Shown here: positions 44,205 to 52,293 of the stretch, one piece after another
How positions within the stretch are numbered: position 1 is the stretch's first letter
Layout: the number at the start of each line of letters is the position of its first letter
Assembly (NCBI GenBank): GCA_017744355.1
Contig: JAGIBK010000002.1
Coordinates: 355,001 to 419,000 of the forward strand
DNA: 64,000 bases
Reading direction: 5' to 3'
DNA from: a bacterium
GTDB taxonomy: Bacteria > Cyanobacteriota > Sericytochromatia > S15B-MN24 > UBA4093
The notes under the pieces: model-generated
Seen by the model: the letters and a program-made list of their open reading frames with translations, nothing else
Told to the model about the DNA's origin: nothing
Database searches by the model: none
Position numbers and translations under genes: made by a program

Positions 44205-45389
44205 GTGCAACGTGAACGACTGGATATCCCCAAGGGCGACAACGATGCGATCGAGAAGCTCGATGCTGCCGAAACCGTGCAGGAACAGGGAGAGCTGAAA
44301 CCCGAGGCGGAAGGCCTCACCCCTGCCTATGAGGGCGGTGAGACGGTTGCCGCCTCCAGCACCGAGGCCTCTGAAGGCCCCCCTCTCAAGAAGACCTGGA
44401 TGAAGCCCGAGCTTTTGATTGACGACGAGCTCGGCGATCTGCCCGGCGAGTACGAGCGCGATCGCGCCGTCCTCATGGTGCGCGACCCCTTCTGGGTGCA
44501 TGCCTACTGGGATCTCGACGCGGAGTCGGTGGCGCGCGCCAAGCTCGAAGGCGGCGCTCAGCTCACCCTGCGCGTCCACGACGTCACGGACCTCATCTTC
44601 AACGGGACGAACTCCCACTACCACTTCGACGTGGCCATGCCCTTCGACTTCCAGCGGGTGTGGTACTTCAACGTCCCCAACGACGGGCGCACTTACCTGG
44701 CCGAAGTCGGCTACCTGCGTCCCGACGGCCGCTTCATCCCCCTTGCGCGGTCGAACGCTGGCACCACCCCCCAGGCCAAGATTTCGTCGATCATCTCGGA
44801 CCGTTTCGTGGATCCCGAGGCGAGCCAGCCCATCCCCCAGGCTCCGGCACCGCAGGTGCAGCCCCCTGCCCCGCCTGTTGCCCCGGTCGTCGCTCAGGCC
44901 CCCGAGCTGGTGCCCCAGCAGCCCGCCCCCGTCATGGAGGCACCGGCGGTCGAGGCTCCTGCGCCCATGCCCGAGAACCTCGAGATCAGCGAGCAGATGT
45001 ATCGCCTCTCGCTGCGCGGCACGCCCTACTGGTCGGCCAACATCCCCAAGTACGGCGACTACCTGATCGATCGCGCGACCAGCTCCGAAGGCATGCCGCT
45101 CGCGGCCATGTCGAGCGCTCAGCATGCCCCTCAGCCCCCCGCGCCCAAGGCGAAGGACTTCTGGCTGGTGGCCGATTGCGAGCTCATCGTCTACGGGGCC
45201 ACCGAGCCCGACGCCAAGGTGACGCTGCGCGGCCAGGCCGTTGATCTGCGCCCCGATGGGACCTTCTCCCTGCGCTTTGCGCTGCCGGACGGTCTGCACC
45301 CGATCCCCATCCACGCCGTGAACGCCGACGGGGACATGGAGCGCTCGCTCACCATCACCGTATCGCGAAACTCTCACGCACCTTCGTAG
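44205..45389 (+). CDS. DUF4912 domain protein
   Basis: A 394-residue protein with a DUF4912-like domain (about 80-200: RDPFWVHAYWDLD, LRVHDVT, YHFDVAMPFDFQRVWYFNVP, YLAEVGYLRPDGRFIPLARS). A Pro-rich linker (about 210-260) and a second beta-sandwich region (about 325-390, VYGATEPDAKVTLRGQ) that may be Ig-like follow. The acidic N-terminus is disordered. No signal peptide. DUF4912 genes often precede GH57 branching enzymes, as here, suggesting a role in glycogen handling; this is inference. GTG start at 44205 after GAGGAG. Confidence 0.85.
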   Translation: MQRERLDIPKGDNDAIEKLDAAETVQEQGELKPEAEGLTPAYEGGETVAASSTEASEGPPLKKTWMKPELLIDDELGDLPGEYERDRAVLMVRDPFWVHAYWDLDAESVARAKLEGGAQLTLRVHDVTDLIFNGTNSHYHFDVAMPFDFQRVWYFNVPNDGRTYLAEVGYLRPDGRFIPLARSNAGTTPQAKISSIISDRFVDPEASQPIPQAPAPQVQPPAPPVAPVVAQAPELVPQQPAPVMEAPAVEAPAPMPENLEISEQMYRLSLRGTPYWSANIPKYGDYLIDRATSSEGMPLAAMSSAQHAPQPPAPKAKDFWLVADCELIVYGATEPDAKVTLRGQAVDLRPDGTFSLRFALPDGLHPIPIHAVNADGDMERSLTITVSRNSHAPS

Positions 45390-45416
45390 TCCACCCTTCG
45401 CGAAAGGATCCCGCCC

Positions 45417-47003
45417 ATGGCGATTGGCTATCTGGCAATGGTGCTGCACGCGCACCTGCCGTTCGTGCGCCATCCCGAATACAGTTTCTTCCTCGAAGAG
45501 GACTGGCTCTACGAAGCCATCACCGAGACCTACGTCCCGCTCATCGAGGTGTACGACGGCCTCATCAACGATGGCATCGACTTCCGCATCACCATGACGC
45601 TCACCCCGCCCTTGGTCTCGATGCTGGCCGACCCCCTGCTCCAGAGCCGCTACGTCCATCACATCGATGAGCTGATCGAGCTTTCCGAGAAGGAAGTCAC
45701 CCGCACCAAGTTCGACGGCCACTTCAACTACCTGGCGCGCTACTACCTTGACCACTTCAAGCGTATCCGCCACGTCTTCGTGGACCAGTACCAGGGCAAC
45801 CTGGTCAAGGCCTTCAAGAAGTTCCAGGACCTGGGCGTCCTCGAGATCGTGACCTGCGGGGCCACTCACGGCTTCCTGCCGTTGATGCAGATCACCCCCC
45901 AGGCCGTTCGCGCCCAGATCCAGGTGGCGGCCGACTCTTACGAGAAGCACTTTGGCCGGAAGCCTCGCGGCATCTGGCTGCCCGAGTGCGGCTACTACCC
46001 CGGGGTGGACCGCTACCTCAAGGAAGCGGGTATCAAGTACTTCTTCACCGACACCCACGGCCTGCTCAACTCGACGCCGCGGTCGCGCTACGGGGCCTAC
46101 TCGCCCCTGTACTGCCCCAACACCGGGGTGGCGGCTTTCGCGCGGGACCAGGAGTCGTCCAAGCAGGTCTGGAGCTCGGTCGAGGGCTATCCGGGAGATC
46201 CGATCTACCGCGAGTTCTACCGGGACATCGGTTACGACCTGGACCTGGATTACATCGGGCCCTACGTCCAGCCGGACGGCACCCGGAAGAACACCGGCAT
46301 CAAGTACTACAAGATCACCGGCAAGACCGATCAAAAGCAGCCCTACGATCCCTACTGGGCGCGCGAGCGCACGGCGATCCATGCGGGCCACTTCATGAAC
46401 TGCCGGGAGCAGCAGATCGAGCATCTGTTCAGCGTCATGGGCAAGGCGCCCATCGTGGTCTCGCCCTACGACGCGGAGCTGTTTGGTCACTGGTGGTACG
46501 AGGGGCCGCAGTTCATCGACTTCCTGATCCGCAAGTCGGTCTACGACCAGGACGTCTTCAAGCTGACGACGCCTGCCGAGTTCCTCGAAGAGAACCCGAT
46601 CAACCAGGTGGCGACGCCCTCCTACTCCAGCTGGGGCGACAAGGGCTACGCCGAGTTCTGGCTCAACGAGACCAACGACTGGGTGTATCCGCACCTTCAC
46701 GTCGCCGCCGAGCGGATGGTGGAGCTTGCGAACCTCTTCCGGAGCAACGGCAGCCCCGTCCTCACTCGGGCCCTGAATCAGTGTGCGCGCGAGTTGCTGC
46801 TCGCGCAGAGCTCGGACTGGGCCTTCATCATGAAGACCGGGACCATGGTCGAGTACGCCGTCAAGCGTACCAAGAGCCATCTCAAGCGCTTCAACAAGCT
46901 CTACGATGAGATCAAGGCCGACGCCATCGACGAGGACTGGCTCCAGAAGTGCGAGTACCTCGACAACATCTTCCCGGAGATCGACTACCGGGTGTATCGC
47001 TGA
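45417..47003 (+). CDS. GH57 1,4-alpha-glucan branching enzyme
   Basis: A 528-residue family GH57 (DUF1957 type) enzyme introducing alpha-1,6 branches into glycogen. The opening LHAHLPFVRHPEY is the conserved GH57 motif 1. The predicted nucleophile is Glu190 (WLPECGYYPG) and the acid/base Asp352 (SPYDAELFGHWWYEG). The helical C-terminal domain with TPSYSSWGDKGY and NDWVYPHLH is typical of this branching-enzyme subgroup. Length matches the family. It lies 27 bases after DUF4912 and ends at a terminator; no other glycogen genes are in view. Confidence 0.94.
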   Translation: MAIGYLAMVLHAHLPFVRHPEYSFFLEEDWLYEAITETYVPLIEVYDGLINDGIDFRITMTLTPPLVSMLADPLLQSRYVHHIDELIELSEKEVTRTKFDGHFNYLARYYLDHFKRIRHVFVDQYQGNLVKAFKKFQDLGVLEIVTCGATHGFLPLMQITPQAVRAQIQVAADSYEKHFGRKPRGIWLPECGYYPGVDRYLKEAGIKYFFTDTHGLLNSTPRSRYGAYSPLYCPNTGVAAFARDQESSKQVWSSVEGYPGDPIYREFYRDIGYDLDLDYIGPYVQPDGTRKNTGIKYYKITGKTDQKQPYDPYWARERTAIHAGHFMNCREQQIEHLFSVMGKAPIVVSPYDAELFGHWWYEGPQFIDFLIRKSVYDQDVFKLTTPAEFLEENPINQVATPSYSSWGDKGYAEFWLNETNDWVYPHLHVAAERMVELANLFRSNGSPVLTRALNQCARELLLAQSSDWAFIMKTGTMVEYAVKRTKSHLKRFNKLYDEIKADAIDEDWLQKCEYLDNIFPEIDYRVYR

Positions 47004-47005
47004 CC

Positions 47006-47042
47006 AGGAAGGGGGTGGAGCCGAGGCTTCACCCCCTTTCCT
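47006..47042 (+). terminator. terminator of DUF4912-GH57 operon
   Basis: Long hairpin (47006-47022 with 47025-47042, one bulge and one G-U) starting 2 bases after the GH57 stop. Right arm includes CCCCCTTTCCT. Confidence 0.85.
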
Positions 47043-47075
47043 GTAACTTTAGTCACAAGTTAACACCTTTTTTAC

Positions 47076-47101
47076 CAAGTTTTCGGGCGTCCCGGCGATA
47101 A
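47076..47101 (+). promoter_or_regulatory. sigma-28-like promoter of LysM protein gene
   Basis: CAAGT (47076-47080), extending to CAAGTTT, 13 bases, GGCGATAA (47094-47101). Compare the E. coli FliA consensus TAAAGTTT-N11-GCCGATAA: five of the last six -35 letters and seven of eight -10 letters agree. About 45 bases before the ATG. Confidence 0.65.
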
Positions 47102-47146
47102 GTCTCTCGGATGGAATGGATAACAAACCTTCAGGGAGGATTCGCC

Positions 47147-48124
47147 ATGATTAACGTCGCTGGTAACTACAACGCCACCGCCATCAAGCCCCAGGCTCGC
47201 CCCGAGGTCCCGCAGACCCACGTCGTTCGCAAGGGCGATACCCTCTGGGACATCTCGGCCGCCAAGCTCGGCGATGCCACCCGCTGGCCCGAAATCCACG
47301 AGCTGAACAAGAGCCAGATCAAGGACCCCGACCTGATCTACCCTGGCCAGGTCCTGACGCTGCCCACCCTGCGCAAGCCCTCGCAGCCCACCAAGCCCTC
47401 GGTGCCTGCCAAGCCTCCCGTTTCGACCAAGCCTTCGGTGCCCGCTCAGCCCACCAAGCCCTCGCAGCCCACCAAGCCTTCGGTTCCTGCGCAGCCCCCC
47501 GTCTCGACCAAGCCCCAGGTTCCCACTCAGCCCACCAAGCCCTCGCAGCCCCCCGTGTGCGAGAAGCCCGGCCAGGGTGGTGACGTGATCCTCTTCCCCA
47601 CCAAGCCTTCGCAGCCCACCAAGCCCTCGGTTCCCACCCAGCCCACCAAGCCCGCCGACCCCAAGTACCCCACCGTCGGCGAGTACGTGAAGGATCGCTT
47701 CAACAAGGCGGTCGACACCACGGTCGACGTCCTGCACGGTGCCGCTGAGCTCGCGCTGCCCCCCGTCCTGCTCGGCGAGATGGTCGGCATCAAGGCCAAG
47801 AACAGTGCCGACGCCTACGGCCGGATCTGGGACCTCGAGATGGATCCCGCCGGCAAGTGGAAGGACGAGGCCAAGAAGATCCGCAAGGAAGAGTCGGCCG
47901 AGGCGGACGCCGCCATCCGCAACCTCCCCGGTGTCCGCGCCATCCACGCGGCCGGTGATGCCATCGAGGACGCGGCCGAGTGGACCGGCAAGCAGATCAA
48001 GACCGGCGTCCAGGTCGTGGCCGAAGTCCCCAAGGATGCGGCGCGCGGTGCGGCCAAGGGCATCGGCGGTATCGGCGATGCGCTCACCCGCTTCTCGAAC
48101 TGGGCCCTCGGCGGTCTCAAGTAA
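47147..48124 (+). CDS. LysM protein with Pro repeats and an unrecognised shared domain
   Basis: A 325-residue protein. LysM domain at 25-73 (HVVRKGDTLWDISAAKLGD to LIYPGQVLTLP); Pro-rich tandem repeats (KPSQPTKPSVP variants) at 77-169; then a domain at 173-288 starting YPTVGEYVKD, shared with the next gene, and a Gly/Ala-rich tail. No signal peptide, which is odd for a LysM protein expected to bind peptidoglycan. The ATG at 47147 follows AGGGAGGA. Transcribed alone between two terminators. Function unknown; a cell-surface or spore-like structural role is only a guess. Confidence 0.85.
   Translation: MINVAGNYNATAIKPQARPEVPQTHVVRKGDTLWDISAAKLGDATRWPEIHELNKSQIKDPDLIYPGQVLTLPTLRKPSQPTKPSVPAKPPVSTKPSVPAQPTKPSQPTKPSVPAQPPVSTKPQVPTQPTKPSQPPVCEKPGQGGDVILFPTKPSQPTKPSVPTQPTKPADPKYPTVGEYVKDRFNKAVDTTVDVLHGAAELALPPVLLGEMVGIKAKNSADAYGRIWDLEMDPAGKWKDEAKKIRKEESAEADAAIRNLPGVRAIHAAGDAIEDAAEWTGKQIKTGVQVVAEVPKDAARGAAKGIGGIGDALTRFSNWALGGLK
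47375..47653 (+). repeat. Pro/Lys-rich coding repeat
   Basis: Tandem imperfect units encoding KPSQPTKPSVP and PPVSTKP motifs (residues 77-169 of the LysM protein). High DNA similarity between units makes copy-number change by slippage likely. Confidence 0.8.
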
Positions 48125-48169
48125 GCCTCTTCCATCCATCCTCCCCCATCCCATCCATCCAAATCCCGA

Positions 48170-48210
48170 CCGTCGCCGCTTCCTGAAAAGGAGGCGGCGA
48201 CGGCCGTTTA
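48170..48210 (+). terminator. terminator after LysM protein gene
   Basis: 15-bp stem (48170-48184 with 48189-48203, one G-U), GAAA loop, followed by CCGTTTA. Preceded by a run of CCATC direct repeats (48132-48160). Confidence 0.85.
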
Positions 48211-48234
48211 ATCGAATTTTATTTTCAAAACCGG

Positions 48235-48260
48235 TAAGTTTCGCTTGCTACGGGGGATAA
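48235..48260 (+). promoter_or_regulatory. sigma-28-like promoter of second shared-domain gene
   Basis: TAAGT (48235-48239), extending to TAAGTTT, 13 bases, GGGGATAA (48253-48260). Same geometry as the promoter at 47076. About 30 bases before the ATG at 48288. Confidence 0.65.
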
Positions 48261-48287
48261 GAGAACTATCGGTAGGAGGAGACCATT

Positions 48288-49175
48288 ATGGCCATCGAAT
48301 TCCGCAGCATCACTGTCCCCAATCAGTCCACCACCCGCAGCGCTGCCCCGCAGACCGAGGCGCCCGAGCGGCGGACCGTCCCTGCCGAGGCTCGCGGGTC
48401 CGTCATCAAGGGCGATGAGGCTTCCTTCTCGATCGCGACGCGCAAGCAGCCGACCACGACCGAGTACCCGACCGTCGGCGAGTACGTGAAGGATCAGTTC
48501 GATCAGAAGATGAGCGGGGTCCTCTCGGGCCTTCACCTGGTCGCTGAGACCCTGCCGCCGGTCCTCGTGGCCGAGATCGCTGGTATTCACGCCAAGCACA
48601 AGAAGGCCGCCCTTGAGCAGATCTGGCAGTTGCCCATGGATCCCGAGGGCAAGTGGAAGATCAAGGCCGAGAAGATCATGGACACCGAAGCGGCCGCGGC
48701 GCGCGCCGAAGTTCGCGAGCTGCCCCTGGTCAAGGCCGTGAACAACGCGGGCCAGGCGATCGCAAGCGGCGCCTCGTGGCTCGGCGGTCAGATTGAAGCC
48801 GGGGTCAAGGGCCTTTTCACCGGCATCGGCAACGTCTTCAAGAGCATCGGCAAGGCCATCACCCACGTGGGCAACTACGTCCTCGACGGCTTCGTCTCGA
48901 CGGGGGTCGCCGTGGGCAAGGGGGTGCAGGTCGTCGGCCGGGGCATCGAGAACGGAGCCCGCGCCACAGGCGAGGCCATCCGGGACGCCGGCACCACCAT
49001 CTCGCGCGGCGCAACGCAAGCTTACCAGGCCACCGCGGACGGCCTGACCTGGCTCGGCGATCAAGCGGTCGAGTTGCCGCGAACCGCCGCGCGCGAAATG
49101 GCCCGAGGGATCGGGGATCTCGGCAAGGGGATGGTCGATTTCTCGGAGCGCACCGAAGCTTACCTCGCCCCCTAG
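48288..49175 (+). CDS. hypothetical protein with shared YPTVGEYVKD domain
   Basis: A 295-residue protein, no signal peptide. A disordered N-terminus (1-58) is followed by the domain shared with the previous gene at 60-173 (YPTVGEYVKD, LPPVL, MDPEGKWK, W-x-GGQI). The second half has Gly/Ala-rich amphipathic helices (IGNVFKSIGKAITHVGNY, GVAVGKGVQVVGRGIENG) that could lie on a membrane. LysM and Pro repeats of the paralogue are absent. RBS TAGGAGGAG. Own promoter and terminator. No known family; likely arose by duplication. Confidence 0.82.
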   Translation: MAIEFRSITVPNQSTTRSAAPQTEAPERRTVPAEARGSVIKGDEASFSIATRKQPTTTEYPTVGEYVKDQFDQKMSGVLSGLHLVAETLPPVLVAEIAGIHAKHKKAALEQIWQLPMDPEGKWKIKAEKIMDTEAAAARAEVRELPLVKAVNNAGQAIASGASWLGGQIEAGVKGLFTGIGNVFKSIGKAITHVGNYVLDGFVSTGVAVGKGVQVVGRGIENGARATGEAIRDAGTTISRGATQAYQATADGLTWLGDQAVELPRTAAREMARGIGDLGKGMVDFSERTEAYLAP

Positions 49176-49200
49176 GCCCGCTTCAATCTCACAAAAATAT

Positions 49201-49236
49201 CGAGCGAGCTGCCTGGTGCGGCTCGCTCGGCGTTTT
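49201..49236 (+). terminator. terminator after second shared-domain gene
   Basis: Stem CGAGCGAGC (49201-49209) with GCTCGCTCG (49221-49229), further inner pairing, then GCGTTTTA. Confidence 0.82.
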
Positions 49237-49329
49237 AGCGGGCGATATTTAAGGGATAATTAACCCAGAACCAAGCAGGAAACCGTACCTTTTGGGGGAT
49301 AACTCCCTAGAGTGTTCGGGAGGACGACC

Positions 49330-51537
49330 ATGGATATCCGTAACCTTGGCCAATCGATGATGACGCGCCTCAGGCAGCTGCCTGCGAAGGCGACCCACTT
49401 GGCTGAGAACTTGCCCGAGACCCTCAAGGATCTCCCCGCCAAGGCCCAGGACGTCGTCCAGCATCTGCCCGAGCACCTCGAAGAGGGCGCCAAGTCCATT
49501 CTGGCCAACGAAACCGTCGCCCAGGGCTGGCGCACTGTTGGAAAAGGTGTTGGAGAGCTAATCGGCCACCAGCCGGGCGATCAGATCAGCCTCACCAACC
49601 CGACCGCGCCCGTGGTGAAGCCGCCAGTGTCCGGCGGCAACGCAGTCCTCAATCCGGTGGCAGAGATCCCCGCAGGGACCGTCGCGGCTCCCAAGCCGCC
49701 GGTGGGCAACGCCATCCCCAACGCCGCCACCAAGGTCGCGAAGCCCAAGCCGGTCCTCACCCCGAAGCCCGGCCCCGTGAGCGTTATCAAGGAGCCCGGC
49801 TTCGTCTCGGGCGGTCCGACCATCACGGAGCCCGCCGCGAACATCGGCAACACGGTGAAGCGCGCCCGCACCGCCAAGGAAGCGGGCCGGGTCGCCAGCG
49901 GCGTGCGCAACACGGTCAAGCCCTCGCTTCCTGTGGCGACTGCGCCTGTGGCTTCTGCGCCCGTGGTCGCCGCTCCCGTCAAGAAAGCCGCCGACGTCCT
50001 CAAGAACGGCGCCACGGTCCCGGTCAAGGTCAAGAACCTCGACATGGTCAAGCAGTACGCTTCGGCCTCCAAGCACATCACCGAGCGCGCCGCGCTGCTC
50101 AAGGAAGTGGGCCAGCCCGAGGCCGCCGCGAAGATGACCGAGCTTTCGGCACGTCTTTCGCGCGCGGGCGAGCTCGCCAAGCAGGGCAACACCCCCGCGG
50201 CGTCGCGGATGCTGCACGCCAAGTTCAAGGTGGGGCTGCGCAACCCCGGCGTGCAGGATGCGATTCGCCTGGCGAACAAGGCTGACGATCTCAAGGCCGC
50301 CTTCGGCACCCCCGCGACCTCCCAGCCCTTCGCGGCGGCCTCCGAGAAGATGCTCGCCCGCGCCAAGCAGCTCTCCGAGATGGGGCATCCCGGCGAGGCG
50401 CGCACCCTGACCAACTTCGCCAAGAAGCTCCAGACGGCCGGCGAGAGCTACGCCGCCGGCGACAAGTCGGGGGCCTTGAAGCTCTTCCGGAACGGCCTGA
50501 CCGAGAAGACTCAGCAGGCCCTCAAGGTCAGCGACAAGGCCGACGAGGTCTTCGCCGCCTTCGGCAAGGGCAAGGGGGCCGCGAAGACCGCGACCTCGGC
50601 CACCTCGACGGCGAAGGTCGCCGCCGAGTCCCTGAAGGCCGAGGCGACCCAGGTCGCCCAGGAAGGCGCCAAGAGCCTGACCAAGGTGGCGAAGGCCGCC
50701 AAGGGTAGCGTTCCGGCCGTCGAGGCGGGCGGGGTCGCCGTCGCCCAAGAGGCCACCGCGACCGTCGCGAAGGAAGTGACGGCAGGGACCGCCAAGCAGG
50801 TGAGCACGAGCGCCCGCACCGCCACCTCGGCCACGCGCGTGGCCAAGGGTGCGTCGCGTGCGAAGGACGTGGCCTCGGCCGCGAGCGCCGGGGAGGCCAC
50901 GCAGGCCGCCGCCCAGACCGCGACCAAGGCGGCCAAGGCTGCCAAGGGCGGCGCTCAGGCCGTCCAGGCCGGAGGCACCGCCGCCAAGGAGGTCGTCAAG
51001 ACCGCGGGCACCGTCGCCAAGGACGCCGTCTCGGCGACCGGTGGCGCGGCGGGAACTGCCAAGGGGATGTTCGGCAAGCTCGTCGACGGCGCCAAGAACC
51101 TCTTCGGCAAGGCGAGCGAGCGCGTCAAGGGCCTCTTCGGGAAGATCAAGACGGGGGCCGGCAACTCGGCCGGCTGGCAGACCATCAAGCAGGGCTTCAA
51201 GGAGATGCTGCCGGGTCTCAAGAAGGCGGCCGTCTCGAGTGCCATCTTCTCGGCGGCGTTCTCGACGGCCGAGAACCTCTTCAAGATGTTCAAGGGCGAG
51301 CGCGCCCCCGGTCGCGCGCTCGGTGGGGTCCTGGGCGACACCCTGGGCGGGACCATCGGCGGCGTGATCTCGTCGCTTGCGAGCGGCGGGGCGATCGCAG
51401 CCCTCGGTGCCCTCGGGGTCGTCGGCTGGCCCGTGACCCTCGCGGCGGGCGCGGTCGGTATCCTGGGCTTCATGGCCTTCGACCGCTTCTTCCGCAAGTC
51501 CTGGGTCTATGACCAGATCACCCACCTCTTCACCTGA
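49330..51537 (+). CDS. large Ala/Lys-rich protein with helical repeats and glycine-zipper C-terminus
   Basis: A 735-residue protein, no signal peptide. Amphipathic helices (1-75), a Pro/Val-rich linker, two related helical repeats (about 243-326 and 334-411, both containing A..LA(K)..E.G.P.EA and ending KADxxxAAFG), then a long Ala/Lys/Thr-rich stretch (415-590) and a C-terminal hydrophobic Gly-rich segment (about 665-720, GGVLGDTLGGTIGGVISSL) able to span or insert into membrane. ATG at 49330 after GGGAGGA. A GGGGATAA at 49295-49302 echoes the neighbours' -10 element but lacks a matching -35. Unrecognised family. Confidence 0.8.
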   Translation: MDIRNLGQSMMTRLRQLPAKATHLAENLPETLKDLPAKAQDVVQHLPEHLEEGAKSILANETVAQGWRTVGKGVGELIGHQPGDQISLTNPTAPVVKPPVSGGNAVLNPVAEIPAGTVAAPKPPVGNAIPNAATKVAKPKPVLTPKPGPVSVIKEPGFVSGGPTITEPAANIGNTVKRARTAKEAGRVASGVRNTVKPSLPVATAPVASAPVVAAPVKKAADVLKNGATVPVKVKNLDMVKQYASASKHITERAALLKEVGQPEAAAKMTELSARLSRAGELAKQGNTPAASRMLHAKFKVGLRNPGVQDAIRLANKADDLKAAFGTPATSQPFAAASEKMLARAKQLSEMGHPGEARTLTNFAKKLQTAGESYAAGDKSGALKLFRNGLTEKTQQALKVSDKADEVFAAFGKGKGAAKTATSATSTAKVAAESLKAEATQVAQEGAKSLTKVAKAAKGSVPAVEAGGVAVAQEATATVAKEVTAGTAKQVSTSARTATSATRVAKGASRAKDVASAASAGEATQAAAQTATKAAKAAKGGAQAVQAGGTAAKEVVKTAGTVAKDAVSATGGAAGTAKGMFGKLVDGAKNLFGKASERVKGLFGKIKTGAGNSAGWQTIKQGFKEMLPGLKKAAVSSAIFSAAFSTAENLFKMFKGERAPGRALGGVLGDTLGGTIGGVISSLASGGAIAALGALGVVGWPVTLAAGAVGILGFMAFDRFFRKSWVYDQITHLFT

Positions 51538-51567
51538 GGTGAAGAAGGTCGCTTGAAAGGGTATACG

Positions 51568-51598
51568 AAGGAGGCCCCCGGAGGGGGCCTCCTTTCGT
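51568..51598. terminator. terminator after the 735-residue protein gene
   Basis: Perfect 12-bp stem (51568-51579 with 51583-51594), GGA loop, followed by TCGTT; 30 bases past the stop. Confidence 0.88.
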
Positions 51599-51610
51599 TC
51601 GAGGCATTGC

Positions 51611-52201
51611 ATGGCAGACGATTCCAACAAGGCGGGCTTTTTCAACCAGATCCTTTCGACCCTGGGTCTCAAGAAGCCCGAGCCCGAGCCCACGCCAGCG
51701 CCGCCTCCCGCGCGCCCGCGCACCGGCAACACCGGGGCGATGCCTCGCAAGCTGGGCACCGGCGAGCAGTTCTCCCGATCCGGGACCGGTCCCGTCGGCG
51801 CGGGGGCTCCGCCCGAGAAGAAGGCCGTCACCGCCCCCCTCACCCCTGAAGAGAAGGCCAAGCAATCGGATGAGCGCCGCTACCTGATCGCGGCCTTCGA
51901 GTCGACCCCGACCCTCATCCCCGAATTCCAGAACCCCCAGTACATGTACAAGCTCATCTCCAACGAGCGAGAGTACACCCAGGAGAAGCTCAACGCGCTG
52001 CTCGAAGAGCGCAAGATGCTGCTCATCGAGCACGGGGGTCAGATGGGGGAAGAAGAAGAGGAGCGCCTCAACGCCCTGGAGGGCCAGGCGCAGGAGCTGC
52101 GCAACGATCTCACGCGCCTCTTCTTGCTGATCAAGCGGGTCGCGGGGATTCAGAAGAGTGGCACCGGCGGGACGGATTTCCTGGACCCGCTCAAGAGCTA
52201 G
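51611..52201 (+). CDS. hypothetical protein with C-terminal coiled coil
   Basis: A 196-residue polar protein. The first 85 residues are Pro/Gly-rich and likely disordered; residues about 90-180 form charged helices, with a probable coiled coil (EKLNALLEERKMLLIEHGGQ, EEEERLNALEGQAQELRNDL). No signal or TM. The ATG at 51611 has only a modest RBS (GAGGC) right after the preceding terminator, so its promoter is unclear. No family recognised. Confidence 0.75.
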   Translation: MADDSNKAGFFNQILSTLGLKKPEPEPTPAPPPARPRTGNTGAMPRKLGTGEQFSRSGTGPVGAGAPPEKKAVTAPLTPEEKAKQSDERRYLIAAFESTPTLIPEFQNPQYMYKLISNEREYTQEKLNALLEERKMLLIEHGGQMGEEEEERLNALEGQAQELRNDLTRLFLLIKRVAGIQKSGTGGTDFLDPLKS

Positions 52202-52231
52202 AAACCACGGGCCATCTCACCCGATCCCTTG

Positions 52232-52260
52232 TTGTACTCGCCGTGGGGCCGCGCTATATT
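52232..52260 (+). promoter_or_regulatory. sigma-70 type promoter of PRC-barrel gene
   Basis: TTGTAC (52232-52237), 17 bases, TATATT (52255-52260); about 34 bases before the GTG start. Confidence 0.75.
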
Positions 52261-52293
52261 GGCGCGCAACGAGAGTGCAGAAGGAGAATCGCC

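Noticed and set aside
44160-46880. Long minus-strand open frame opposite DUF4912 and GH57
   Set aside because: Same GC-driven artefact; the plus strand encodes conserved catalytic residues.
47375-47653. CRISPR-like regular repeats
   Set aside because: Repeats are in frame, imperfect, lack unique spacers and encode a Pro-rich linker; no cas genes.
49272-49302. Full sigma-28-like promoter for the 49330 gene
   Set aside because: GGGGATAA is present but the bases 13 upstream are AGGAA, and the nearest CAAG is five bases too far, so only the -10 part matches.
47147-51537. Phage tail or contractile injection system remnant
   Set aside because: Only the LysM domain fits; no sheath, tube, baseplate, tape-measure or AAA genes are present.
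49558-51861. Long minus-strand open frame opposite the 735-residue protein
   Set aside because: It crosses a strong terminator and has low-complexity Gly/Arg/Leu sequence. The plus frame has an RBS, real repeats and a hydrophobic tail.
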